From: Lichina pygmaea
Lineage: Eukaryota > Ascomycota > Lichinomycetes > Lichinales > Lichinaceae
NCBI GenBank assembly: GCA_963422465.1
Contig: OY730169.1
Span: forward strand, 2,790,001-2,854,000
Reading direction: 5' to 3'
DNA length: 64,000 nucleotides
How positions within the stretch are numbered: position 1 is the first letter of the stretch; the number at the start of each line of letters is the position of its first letter. Of the stretch, positions 21,888 to 33,485 are shown one piece after another. The notes beneath the pieces were generated by a model. It worked only from the letters and a program-made list of their open reading frames with translations, was not told the DNA's origin and made no database searches. Both the position numbers and the translations under genes were made by a program.

Positions 21888-23807
21888 CTAGAACCGCGGT
21901 GAAAAATGAATCCGCGACTGTTTTCTGTCCGGATGACCGCTGAGCTCGTGGACCTGCTCGCAGCCGGAGCCGGCGCCGCTCGAGGCTACGCCTTTGGCTG
22001 GCGGAGATGTGCTCGCGTGCTCCATCTCGTGCAGTTCAGCGCTTCCGTGCAGCTCGGCCCTCTCGACAAAGAGCGGCGGCGGCGGAGACGAGCCCGGCCT
22101 CGAGTACTGGCTGCCGGCCTCCCACTGCATGACCCGCTGGGTCGCGGTCACCTCGGACGGCGAGGGCAGCGGGTGGCCGGCCACGTATGGCTTCTTGTGT
22201 CGGTCCGACCAGTCCTCGGACGTGGACGGGTACGTCGTGTGCGAGTTCGCATGCGACATGGACTCGATCGGCCGCGCCGCCTCGATCGTGTCCGTGCCAG
22301 CGCGGACCTCGACCAGCTCGTCGTTGCGCTTCTTGCGCCGTCGCAGGAAGAAGATGACGGCGCCGACGATGCCGACAAGCACCAGCCCACCGCCGACGGC
22401 AGGGCCAACGATGGCACCGATCGGCGTCGAGTCCGAGTCCGACCCGCCCCCCCGCGACCCTGGATTCTGGGGGCAACCAAAAGGAACGAGCTTGGATTGG
22501 GCCTTCTCCGTCGTGGCTTTTGCAAGGCCGAATCGACCTTTCTCGTAGTCGACGGCGAGATACGACTGACGGACCGGTCAGAAGGCGGGCTGCCAGCGCG
22601 CGAAGGCTAGTCAACGGGGGCAACAGCTCACCTGGGACAGGAACACCTTCCCCAGCGTCGGAATCTCTCCCTCGCTCGTTGGCTCCTTCAATATGGCGAC
22701 GGTGTCGAGGCCCGGCACCACCTTCCTCTCGCCGCGCCTGTTCCATCCTCGGAGGGGCGCCTGCAACTCGTACGGCGGGAGCGTGGTGGTGTAGCCGTTG
22801 TCGAGCGAAACGGTCAAGGACCAGCTGAACACCTTGGAATCGTTGTAGGGCAGGCCGTACTCTGTGAACGACAGGTTCTGGCGGTTGTCGGGCGAGTACA
22901 CGCTCAAGAGCTCGTCGTCGAAGCCTGTGATCTGCTTCCAGATGAGCAGCATGCCGGGCGTGAAGCGGAAGATGTTGTCGTAGGGCTCGATGCAAGCGGC
23001 GATCTGCTCGGACGACGATTTGAGCGGCACCTGCGTCCCGTTTTGCAGGGTGATGTACATGTCCGTGATCGTCGTGCGCAGCGGGCAAGGTCGGTCGCCC
23101 GACATGTCGCTGACGTTCTTCCACTTGAAGGAGCCGTCGATTCGGCCTCTGTTGTAGCCGCCGAAGACGATCTCGCCTTTGCGCGGCTTCCTCTGCGACT
23201 GGCTGCCGGCGTCGAGCGACCAGCTCCTCGAAGGCGTGAGGTCCTTTTTCACGGCCGTGTCGAGGAAGGACGAGTCGACACCCAGCCCGAGCATGCCGGC
23301 GTTGGAGTTGTTTCCCATCTCGTTCAGGGCCAAGCCGTACCCCGTCAACTCCTTCGAGCCTTTCCTCAGAGGGAAGGTGAGGCTGTCGTATCCGACCTTG
23401 GTGACGCCTGGCGGGTTAAAGTGTGCCCAGGTTGGGTTGCTTCTTGTGCCGTTGAAGTCATCTTTCGAGACGCCGGTCCAGGTGCTGGATTGGTTCTCGT
23501 TGAAGAAGCCTCCGCGCAGCGACTCGCATTCCAGCTTCGACATGCTGGGATCCGAGACGTCGCATAGCGACTGCTGAGACACCAAGGTCGAGTTGACGAC
23601 CGTCGACGGCACCAGACAGAGCCTCTGGCCAGGCGTGCCGGCTTCGACCAGGATCCCCCACGACGTGACACCGGTATCGAAAGTGCAGTTGCGCAAGGGA
23701 GCAGCGAAAGGCTTGACCGAGCATGTCTTCTCGTTGGCCGCGAGCGCAGCAGAGCGAAGCAGCGCAACAGATAGAGACAACAGAAAGCCGACGGATCCGA
23801 GCATCAT
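21888..23807 (-). CDS. Membrane-anchored aspartic-protease-like protein lacking catalytic Asp motifs
   Basis: Exons 23807-22632 and 22565-21888; 617 aa. A signal peptide (about 1-24) precedes a pepsin-like ectodomain with many N-glycosylation sites. Family marks include SWGILVEAGTPGQRLCLVPST, MLGLGVDSSFL, GEIVFGGYNRGRIDG and, across the intron, VFLSQSYLAVDYEKGRFGLAKA. The expected first DTGS is replaced by VPST, and the second site reads AACIEPYDN, so neither catalytic Asp is present. A Gly/Asp/Ser linker leads to one membrane helix (about 441-465), an RRRKKR stop-transfer and a cytoplasmic tail of about 145 residues rich in Ser/Pro. This looks like a non-catalytic homologue used as a surface receptor or scaffold; that role is inference. 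The intron joins in phase 0. Confidence 0.87.
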
Positions 23808-24646
23808 CTCGAGATCATGGACAACCTGATCCCGCAGGCACAGTCCGAGACGATGCTATCGCACTTTGAGAGAGCGACCAGGCTGAGACAACGACCGTAA
23901 GCGGGGCCGCGGGGGCGCAGCGCTGCACAATCCTTTTGCGACAGGCAGCGACCTCCACTCTTGCACATCCCACGAAGCAGCGTATTGAGTCATGCTTTTC
24001 GGCCCGTACACTACAAACCACGGGGTGTACGGTAAATGCGTGAGGTCCCCGAGTCAAGTCTACCAGAGACAAAAATCCTTCGAGAAGTTCTGCACGGCTC
24101 AACAGCCGAATCAGTGTAAGAATCAAATCAAATCAAAAAAAAAAACAGGCCGGACGGCATTCTTCCAGTGCCGGCATCGCCCAACTGTGAAGGATTCAGT
24201 CGTCTCGCGTTGGCGGGCCCGCGGGATGCGCCTCTGGACGTAAGATCATTCTGTGGCAGAGAAGTGCAGCGCTGGGGCCAGCCACTGGCCCCCTCTCCGG
24301 CTGATGGGTGACAAACCCTAGGCACGGGGGTTGACTCGCAGCCGGAGACTCGGGTGAGCCGTCGTCATTGACTCCGGGGAGTGGGTGGTCATCTCCATTC
24401 CAGGTCCGGGGTAAGGGGCTAGGGCTGATGCAGGCATGCAGTCAAGGGCCCAACTTCGACGAATCACGACGTGTGAACGAGAATGCCGGACAAGCAAGGC
24501 GGACGGTGCATTGATGCTGACTGCATCCGGATCGAGAGCTTAATCCCCCATCCCTACGAGTTGTTCTGATGGCAGGCACCCTTTCGGCGCAGTTGCCAGC
24601 GACGGACAGTTGTGACCAATGCACGGGTATTGACTTGGTCGAGCGT
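23808..24646. other. Intergenic, no gene seen
   Basis: Upstream region of the aspartic-protease-like gene. Contains a short poly-A stretch at 24135-24147. No reading frame with family-like content. Confidence 0.5.
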
Positions 24647-24655
24647 GCGGATGTA

Positions 24656-25093
24656 CGGACAATTACTGCCCCCACTATGCAGATTTCTTACTCCAGTGCC
24701 CCCCTATAACTTCGATGCCCCTTCGCATAAGTCGGTACATGTATTTTGGCGAGCCCCTCCATATAAAGCTAGGTATCTCTTCAACCCACACAGCCCATGG
24801 TTGTCATAAGTTTTCAAGGCATCACGCACCACATAATACTCAGTCAAATTTTCTTCTCGGTCGCATCAAATGCTCGGCTCTACTCTCATCAAGTCAGAAC
24901 TCATCTTTGAAGTCATAAGTGGTATTTTTGGGGGTGTGGGGACTTGTCAGTGGTGTAAGGTTGCTCGGTCGGGTGGCTGATGCCTCAAAAGTTTAGGAGT
25001 ACTTAACATTACAAGGGACTGCCACAAACTTATAAGTACCTTGCTAAGCGAGGGGGCTCTGAAGTAAGAGGGGGGTACGGCAGTAATTGTCCG
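24656..25093. mobile_element. MITE E1 with a perfect 9-bp target duplication
   Basis: 438 bp with imperfect inverted ends (CGGACAATTACTGCC at the left and its complement at the right, similarity extending about 65 bp inward). The 9 bp GCGGATGTA occur directly on both sides (24647-24655 and 25094-25102). A 9-bp duplication is typical of Mutator-like transposons. The interior is non-coding. Ends related to it occur in element B and at 36605-36870. Confidence 0.88.
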
Positions 25094-25102
25094 GCGGATG
25101 TA

Positions 25103-25796
25103 TCACAAGTTGTGCACGGATGTCCAGTACGTAATACGTACCGCCTGTCCAGCTTGGTAGGAGCCGACCCCGCAAAGGCCATGCCATGCCTATGTCAGCC
25201 TCGGTTGGAGATATTTGCTACTGTACCCGTGCCGAGGAGGTACTGCCGTGCCCCCCCCCCCCCCCCCCACTCCCTCGCTACTTAGTACCTTCGTACCTGC
25301 GAATTGCCCCTTGCGGCTACGTAAGCCGCTGCCAAAGCTCCTCGCTTCGCTCCCGCTCGCACATCATGGCTACACTAAGATCCGACTCTTTCCCCTCCTC
25401 ACCGTCCTACAACTTCCGTCTTCTCCGTCTCTACTCTTCTCCTCGCCGGTCTTGCTAGTACGCCAGCCAACCGCTTCTGCCTGGTCTCTGCCATCAAGCT
25501 GGTGGTTTCAGAGCGCGAGGTGTTTTTCTGCTTGGTGCCAATGCCAACTACGGTACGGGAGGTTCATGCGTACCGTACGGCATGTTCGTGCCACCTTCCA
25601 TTTCCCCCCAACCCTTGCCCTTCCGCGAGATGGACCACTGCTTGTATACACTTACGGTACATGATGCGTCTGAATTGCTTTCTTACCATACAGAGTACGG
25701 AACGTATGATGGAGGGTACTTTGTATGTATAGTGGATGTGGGGCCTGGTCGAAAGGATAGCGGAGAGGCACAAGGGGAATCGACAGATAGACAAAG
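25103..25796. other. Intergenic with an 18-base C run
   Basis: A C run at 25251-25268. No gene supported; the frames present are Ser/Pro/Leu-rich readings of pyrimidine-rich DNA. Confidence 0.5.
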
Positions 25797-25805
25797 AACT
25801 AAGAA

Positions 25806-26860
25806 GGGTCCTGTTGCACGCACACCCTACTATGCTGGACCCACACCCGTAACCTTACTGGACCCACGCCCATGCTAGCGTCACTGTACGCACACCCTCT
25901 GGATATTGGTCGCTGTCGCTATACAGTATATTCTGTCAAGTCAATGAGAGAGCTATGTACTACCCAGAGAATTCAAACAGTGCTGGTACTGAGTGCTTGT
26001 TTGCCTACCGTATAGGTCCCACCAAGTCTCTGCCCCTGATGCCTCTGGTGAAGTATCAGATGAAATCTCTAGCCACTGTGATATCACCGACCACTGCCAG
26101 CTCTGGTCCAAGTGATACTCTTGAACCCAGCAATGCTCCTGGCCCTGGACTGAGCGATGCTTCTGACTCCAGTCCAAACGATGCCCCTGAATCCAGCAAT
26201 GCTTCTGGCTCTGGACTGAGCAATGCTCCCAGCCACAGTGATGCCCCCGGTTCCTGCTGCTGGCCTCCTGCCTGGCCACAACCACATCCACAGCCACGGC
26301 CGCAGTCTTGATTCACCACTGGTCCTCCCCCACATTCTCTTCCCTGCTTAACAATCTTGAAGAACAATGGATTCCGGTGCGTGGATTAAAGAGGGATGAT
26401 TGTACATGTTAAAGGCCATCCTGGGCTGGGGCTGGAGGTATCACAAGAGTGGGGGATATTGCCAGGGCCGGAGACACCACTGGGACCAGCGACGGCCAGA
26501 GGCATCGCAAGGTCCAGGAGTATCGCTAGGGCTGGAGCTGGGAGTGCTGCTGGGGCTGGGAGCATCGCTGGGGCCAGCAATATCACAGTAGCTGGAGGTT
26601 TTATCTGATAATTCACCAGAGGCATCAGGGGCAGAGACTTGGTGGGACCTATACGGTAGGCAAACAAGCACTCAGTACCAGCACTGTTTGAATTCTCTGG
26701 GTAGTACATAGCTCTCTCATTGACTTGATAGAATATACTGTATAGCGACAGCGACCAATATCCAGAGGGTGTGCGTACAGTGACGCTAGCATGGGTGTGC
26801 GTCCGGTAAGATTACGGGTGTGTGCGTCCAGCATAGTAGGGTGTGCGTGTAACAGGACCC
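25806..26860. mobile_element. Foldback element F with roughly 250-bp inverted repeats
   Basis: The left arm from 25806 (GGGTCCTGTTGCACGCACACC) is matched in reverse by the right arm ending at 26860, with similarity over about 250 bp. The flanking 9-mers AACTAAGAA (25797-25805) and AATCAAGAA (26861-26869) agree at 7 of 9 positions, suggesting an old 9-bp duplication. Both arms carry the same reading frame start (MYYPENSNSAGTECLFAYRI) in opposite orientation. The centre is low-complexity Ser/Pro/Ala/Gly coding-like repeats. I see no transposase, so it is non-autonomous. Confidence 0.82.
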
Positions 26861-26869
26861 AATCAAGAA

Positions 26870-29101
26870 CTATGACAGCAAGTCTGGTTTGATCTCCAGT
26901 CCTATCGTAATGACAAGACTAAGACCCAAAGTGCCATGACTAGCTAGGAGGAAGAGAAAGGAAAACCATCTGAGATCCTCCGTCCAGATAGGAGATCATC
27001 CTCGCTGCCCTTGTCCCGGGGAGCTTCTGCCGACCAATCCTCGGTAATTCCTGCTACTTTGGCTTCATGGCGCTCGACTCTACCATGAACGCTTCTGCAA
27101 CATTCCACGCGATGTCGGCTCTAGCACCTTCTCCAGATTCTTTTTCCCGTCTTCAGCGCTATTGGACATCTGTAAATATTGAACGCCATGACGTAATCCG
27201 TCTTTGCTGGGCACTGTCTAGCACCTTCAGGTAACCCAAATTTCGTTGCTCCTCCTCTTTTGAGTATACAGTTGTAAGCATCCTATAAGTACGTACGTAC
27301 AGTACCGATGTTAGATATATTTCACAGTTGGCGATGGTGTTCTGACTTGCAGATGGCCTCGTTGTGTTGTTAATTGGAAGAGGAAGGGGAAGACAAGAAC
27401 TGACCTCATCACGCTTCTCTGCGTTTTTAGCATGACACTCATAGTTGGCACATTCCATCATCCAGCGGGGTACGCAGATGTGCTTGATTATTCTGATTTT
27501 GTTTGTTTGCAAGAGATCTATGATAGGATTCCTTTGGCGTTTCTCAAGTGCTGGCCCCCGTGTTTTGTCAGCTTTGATCTGACTTCTGTCATCCTGGCCG
27601 GTGGGGAAAGTTTACTGACCGTGATGTTGTACTGTCTCCAAGTCACCTGATGATGAAAGTCCAGTGACAGGAGTAGCACTTGTTGGTGTGCTGTTGAGAA
27701 GGACAAGGAAAAGTGTAGCAAGGACTGAAAAGATGACACGTGATCACAGGACTGGTAACATAGTCACGATGGTGAAGATGAGTGGTGGAGGGAATCCTTG
27801 GTGATGTGGCTCTTGTAAGATGAACAGCAGATGTTCTTTCAGCTGTTCCCAGGGACTCGGCCTTGGTTCTTATAGGTCTGGTACATGAACGGTGGGAGTA
27901 CTTCCATCTGAACACAGTAATCAGAACAGAATCAAATGTTTCATCTGAAAAGGTGGACAGCATTGACAGACATGTCAACACAAGCACGACAAGATTATGC
28001 GTCATCTTGCGGTACGAGTACGGAGTACAAAGTGTCGGAGACATGTCTTGTAAGTGCGAAGTATGTAACAGAAACGGGGGCACTCAACACAACGACACAC
28101 CAGAATACAGCACACATTCTACCTCCGTATGACAACACGAGCGCGACAAGATTATGCGTCATCTTACAAAGTGTCAGAGGCATGTCTTGTAAGTAGGAAG
28201 TACGCCTCGTACGTAACAGAAAAGGGGCATTTTACCTCCGTATAACTACACTCAATTGTGACGGGACTTACAGAAGTACTACAAGGCTTGATTGATTGAT
28301 TGATTGAAGTCTTCCGCCGTTCTAAAACTAGCCAACTAGATTATGCCGTGAGTAGCGATAGTAATTTGAAAGGATAAAACCGTCTTCGGGGCAAAACCCC
28401 TTCCTTCTCCTCCAGGAAGCCATGGAGAGATGGGGAGAAAAAACGATGATCCAGAAGGTCTTTCAGGAGTATATTCCAGCCGGATGTCTGCCACGTCCCG
28501 CCCAGTAACGCACAAGTCAAATGATAGGTGGTGGATGTTAAAAAGATCTCCAGGCGAAACACAAGAACCCCTGAATCTCCATCGAGGCCTTTGACATGCT
28601 GTGCGTCGACTGCATCTAGATGGCGGTTCCGGCATCTTATCCTAGGGTATCTTAGGTTGACCTCAACCGATGCCGTAATTATTAATTCCAGGAATCTCCC
28701 GAGATGGGAGTGTTCCACTTCGTACAGTGAAAGTGTTGTCATCATCTCCCGGTACGTTGTGCTTCTTCGTCAGTTTAGGCCAGAGACTTGCCACCAGGAG
28801 AGAACGAATTGACTGCCAGTCTTTTCGTCTCGTCATCTTGACGTCCCGAGAAACCCAGTCGTGCTTCACGAAAGAAAGGCCGCAAGCCAGTGCCGGGCTG
28901 TTAAGAGCCCTCCCGGATTGCTTCGAACCGATTTCGTGCTGTAGACACCGAGGCAACGGGGTAAGATATCGTCTGAACCTCTGCTACCTGCGTCATTGTT
29001 CGCTTCGTCCCTCCCGAACCGCTGCCGTACCTCTGGAGGGAATCATGAGCGTCCAACATCACTGGCCAACGTGACAGTTTGCTCCCTCGCTCCGCTAATC
29101 T
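26870..29101. other. Gene-poor region with a diverged direct repeat
   Basis: No supported gene. Two diverged copies of a roughly 100-bp unit (ACAAGATTATGCGTCATCTT ... CATGTCTTGTAAGT ... GTAACAGAAA) lie at about 27985-28076 and 28145-28232. A GATT tetramer repeat is at about 28288-28306. Open frames at 28336-28745 and 27643-28083 have no recognisable domain. Confidence 0.55.
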
Positions 29102-32045
29102 CTACATCGAAGAAGAGAATAGATGCGTCATTTGACGGCGATCAAGGCAGTATTGTCCGCCTGGTGGCCGAAGTAGCTGGGCCCCTCGGACGCGCGCCGC
29201 CTGCGCGACCGCGGGGAGGTAAGAGTAGGGGGGGGGGATGGGCTCGACACGGTCGTGCACATCGTGGTCGCTCTTGTTCGCTGGCCGAGTGGCAGAGGGC
29301 AGATCCAGCGATGGTTGCTCGATGACCGATAAGGAATCTGGTCGGGGTAACGACTTGGTGACGGCGTTCGCCTTCGTCATGACCTCGGCCCATTCCAAGG
29401 CCGGGTCGGAGAGCCACGTGATGGCACCGCCAGCGCCGAGCACCAGCCTGTCGCCGTGCTTGTAGATGGTGCGGATGACGACGGACTGGTCGACCGTGCC
29501 GCTGGCGCAGATATAGCCGACGGACCCGGAATATATGCCTCGGTCTCGATGTTGCTCCAGCTCCTCGAGAATCTGAACGGACCGGAGTTTCGGAGCGCCG
29601 GTCATCGAACCGGGTGGGAAACAGCGCTCGACGACCTTGACGCTCCCGATATCCGGTACAACTCGGCCTTGAATTGTGGTCACAAGCTGGGGAGTCTTAG
29701 CCGGTGGGGAGAGAGATTCTACCCCGAGCGCTCGTCCATACCTGATGTACGGTCTCGTAGCTCTCGACATGCATGAGCTTCTCCACCGTTATGGACTCGG
29801 ACCGGCAAATGTTATGCAAGTCGGAACGGATGAGGTCGACGATCTGGTTTCGAGCAGCAAGACGAGATCAGCCAAAAGGATGGTCGGAACGAATTCGAAA
29901 GCGGTGATGCATACCATGAGATTCTCAGCTAGTTCCTTGCGATCGGCTGCAAGACGAAGCCTTCGCAGTTCATCCTCGGCAGGATCCGGGCTGACGGCGA
30001 CCGTTCCCTTGATCGGTTTCATCTCGGTGATCTTGTTGATATCGATCGACAGAAACCTCTCCGGCGAAGACGAGAGGATGACGGTATCACTGTGAGGAAA
30101 GTGCAGGTATCCGGAATATGGTGCTGGGTTATTGGCGCGCAGCTTCAGATACAGGCGGTATGGATCTTCATCCGTCGGGTGTTCGGCTTCGAATCTGGTG
30201 GTCAACGTGAGCTCATACGACTCTCCCTGGCGGATGGCTTCCCTGGCGGCGCCGACGTTGCGTGAATAAGATGCGAGATTGTCGTGGGAGATGAAGGCGG
30301 GTAACGAGCCAGGGCTCAGCCGCGTCTCGCTGAGGTCGTGCGAAAACCTTACGCGTAGTCGAGCGATCCAGTCATCGAACTCCGTCTCGGTGACGCCGAT
30401 CCGGCGGGTGAGCTGCAGGAAGTCTCCGATGGGATCGTCGTCGCCGACTCGGACGAGCCCGAATGCGTTCCATTCGCCCGTGAAATGGTCCAAGCGTAGT
30501 ACGCGGTCCGCAAAGAGCAACTGGCTGTCGTGAAACCGTTCGGACCGGGCCTGGCTTGGGGAGTAACCCGGAAGCGATTCCGACTTGAGCTCATAACCAA
30601 GACTCCCGATCAGCCCTACCTGAAGCAGCGGCTGCCCCACCTCGGCGACTTGGCCGAGCGACTCTGCAGGAAGCGCGGCCGCGTTTCCCTGAATCACCGA
30701 CGACTGGAAATGGTCCAACCAGTCCCAGAACGAGGTCTTCAGGTCCCACGCCAATTTCAATTGCTGATCTTGAACAACCTCGAGCGTTTGAGTTGTCGTG
30801 CGGTAATAAAGGCCCGCGGCTGCCGAGGCCATGTACGAGTTCCTCGAATGACAGTCCCGAGACTGACATGAGGGATCAGCAGCCGATCATGTCCAAAGAA
30901 AACGATGCTGTTGGATCACCTTTGCGCTGTCGAGCCAAACCTCCCCATCGAGCGAGCTCCGGAGGACGAGTTTCTCAAAGACATCGCGTGCTTCGGGTCC
31001 AGTCCCCAAAGAGACACTCTTCACGCGGTACGCAGGTGAAGAATTTGCTTTTGCGATGATGGCCTTGACGGCGCGGTTGCCCAACAAAGCATCGCTCAAG
31101 ATTGCGCCGCTCCGGACAAGGATGCTTGGGATCGTAGCATTCTTCGACAGCGTTCGACCCGTCCAGTGGTTATGGGAGCCGCTGGTCTTCCAGTGATCGA
31201 ACACAATGTCTCGGAAATTGCGGAGGACTTCTCGTCCGTACGTGGAACAGATGCTCTCGGGATGCCACTGCGCTCCGAACAAGGGACGACTTCGATGCTG
31301 GAGGCCCAGGACGATCCTGGTCGACGGGCTTTCCGGGTCGTACGTCCAGGCCGTGAGCTCGAGCTCGGAAGGGATTGCTATTTCCATACGAGACTGAGCA
31401 TGCTTGGTCCACGGAGATGGGACGAGCGGGACCTCTCACTGCTCTCGTCGACCAAGAGACTATTGTACCGGATTGCTGCAAACAATTGAGGCAACCCTCG
31501 GAGCGCGCCCTTGCCGGTATGGGCCACTTCCGAAGCCTGACCGTGGATGATGTCCGGAGCCTCGATAATGCGGCCTCCGAAGGCAGTCGCGATGCCTTGA
31601 TGACCCAAGCAGATGCCCAGCACCGGTACATCGACAGTCCTCAGCAACTTGGTGTTGAAGCCAAAGTCCTTGATCCGATCGGAACGGCCAGGGCCCGGCG
31701 AGAGGATAATTGCGTCAAAGTGAGGCAGCACATCAGTCTGGAATTGGTCCCTGATCGACAAGAACCAGCATGTTCGTAGGCGTCAGCCTGATATGTCGAT
31801 GGCGCTACACCGTGACGGGGCAGGGCAAGGGCGTCCAAGCACCAAGAATGACGCGGAGCCTGGAACTCTCACCATGAGAACTGGTCGTAGCGAACAATGA
31901 CTGCCTTCCACTCGGGGTATCGATGACCTTCGCCATCCTCTTTCACTCCTTGAAGCAGCTGAAGGATGTTGTTCGTGTAGGAATCGTAGTGATCGATGAT
32001 CAGGACCCGGACTGTACCTTCGTACGGCGCGGCGAGATCAGGCAT
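29102..32045 (-). CDS. ABZ1: Bifunctional para-aminobenzoate synthase (aminodeoxychorismate synthase)
   Basis: Makes 4-amino-4-deoxychorismate from chorismate and glutamine for folate synthesis. Six exons: 32045-31873, 31750-31440, 31377-30920, 30862-29915, 29843-29742 and 29686-29102; 858 aa. The N-terminal class I glutamine amidotransferase shows IDHYDSYTNN, ILSPGPGRSD, the nucleophile Cys105 in GICLGHQGIA, and His200/Glu202 in QWHPES. The C-terminal chorismate-binding domain shows SSSPERFL, MKPIKGTV, DRKELAENLMIVDLIRSDL, LMHVESYETVHQLVTT and FPPGSMTGAPK. All joins keep phase and conserved blocks cross several of them. The segment after AVTKSL is about 85 residues longer than I would expect and not conserved-looking, so a 3' intron or an earlier end is possible. 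The gene is divergent from NNF1. Confidence 0.92.
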
Positions 32046-33485
32046 GACGTCACAAGTTGATTCCTTGTCACACAACAGATGTACAGAAGGGGCAAAGTAC
32101 CGAGATGCTGTAGAGCTAGCATTCAGGACCCTTTTCGCATCCCTCAAGCCGATGACTTTATCATCGTTTGTCAGATGGGCTACATCACGAGGGCCTGGGG
32201 CTCGAGCTCGAGCAGATGAAACCCTCGCGAGTACAGCCGGAGAAGCGCGACAGTCGTCCTCCGAGGCTTGGTTGCCGCAGCAGGCCTCAAGACGATCCGG
32301 ACCAAGCTCCACCCATGAAGCACCAGGCGCCTGTACTGACATCGTCTCCGAGAGAGAGGGCGTCACGACGGAGCTCTGGCGATGGTAGGGTCGTGGTGGA
32401 CGCGATGACAGCGCCATCACGGCGTGTCCAGCTTCAGAGTTGCACGTGTCGAGGCTAGCGGTGTCGGCATTCCACGCTGAACATACGTCGGGCTTGTCTG
32501 ATACTTTCATCTCGCCCCGGCCGAGCGGGCACAGACCCCTTCGATGGTGGTATAGCCGTGTGCATTCATCGCCCCGCCCACCCGCTATTGACGGCATCCT
32601 CGGCCGTAGAATGCACGCCGGTCCGAGGAAAACGGCCAAGACGTTCCTCCTCAGCTGGCGGCATCTCCGCGCATTACGCCATCTTCAACCGCAGGACAGT
32701 CGTGTTCATCTCCAAGCGTCAGGCTCCGGCGGCTCTATCGACTGATAAAGGGCGGCCAAGCCTGTTCGCGAATCAAGCGTTCTCGTGTTGAAGGAAACGA
32801 GAAATTTGCCGCTTGATCAGGCTTTGACGGAGCCGTTGACCCGTCTTGGGTCAATGTCCGACAAGCTCCAAGCCCAAAAAAGGTGGACGAGTGGGATGAA
32901 GGTGGAGACCCTGTGCGAGCCGCGAAGGTGGTCTCTGTCACGACAAGGCCTTGCTCGGCGACATCGAAAGAAAAGGATGGCACTGAGCTTCTCAGCGGAA
33001 TAGTAGCATGTACTACTACCTACACAACTGGTGGTGCAAAGCGATGGGCTGTGGTCGAGCAGGCCTGGCAGGATAACCAGGTGCAGGGGCGGTCTTACTC
33101 ATCCATCAGTCACTCTAGTACGGTACGTACTAGTATTTACTGATTTGTAATCGGTACCCTCGTAATTCCTGTACTAGTACGGAGTACATACGTACATACA
33201 GTACCGGTACCCGACATGGGTGACCGCGAGGACATGAATCTCATGGGTCGAACCGAAGCTCCCATCCGTCTTCAGAGCCACGGAGCCCGATAAAAACCCT
33301 AGAGGTGTGGCATTAGCCTTGTGTGGAGCGTGCCGGCCAAAACGTAGGCCATTCGTGCCATTGTCGAAATCATCAATCATCAACCATCTGGCACGCAAAC
33401 AAGGTTCGCTTTTTTCTTCTCCATCCGTTTTCTAAACCAAAGAAAAACCATGTCATAAGCCAGCACAACCGGTCTAGACGAGGTG
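32046..33485. other. Divergent intergenic region between ABZ1 (-) and NNF1 (+)
   Basis: About 1.4 kb with no supported gene. GTAC palindromes cluster at 33118-33215. It presumably carries both promoters. Confidence 0.55.

Noticed and set aside
25955-26311. Ser/Pro-rich protein starting MYYPENSN
   Set aside because: It lies in a foldback arm and its mirrored copy gives a different continuation; more likely transposon filler than a gene.
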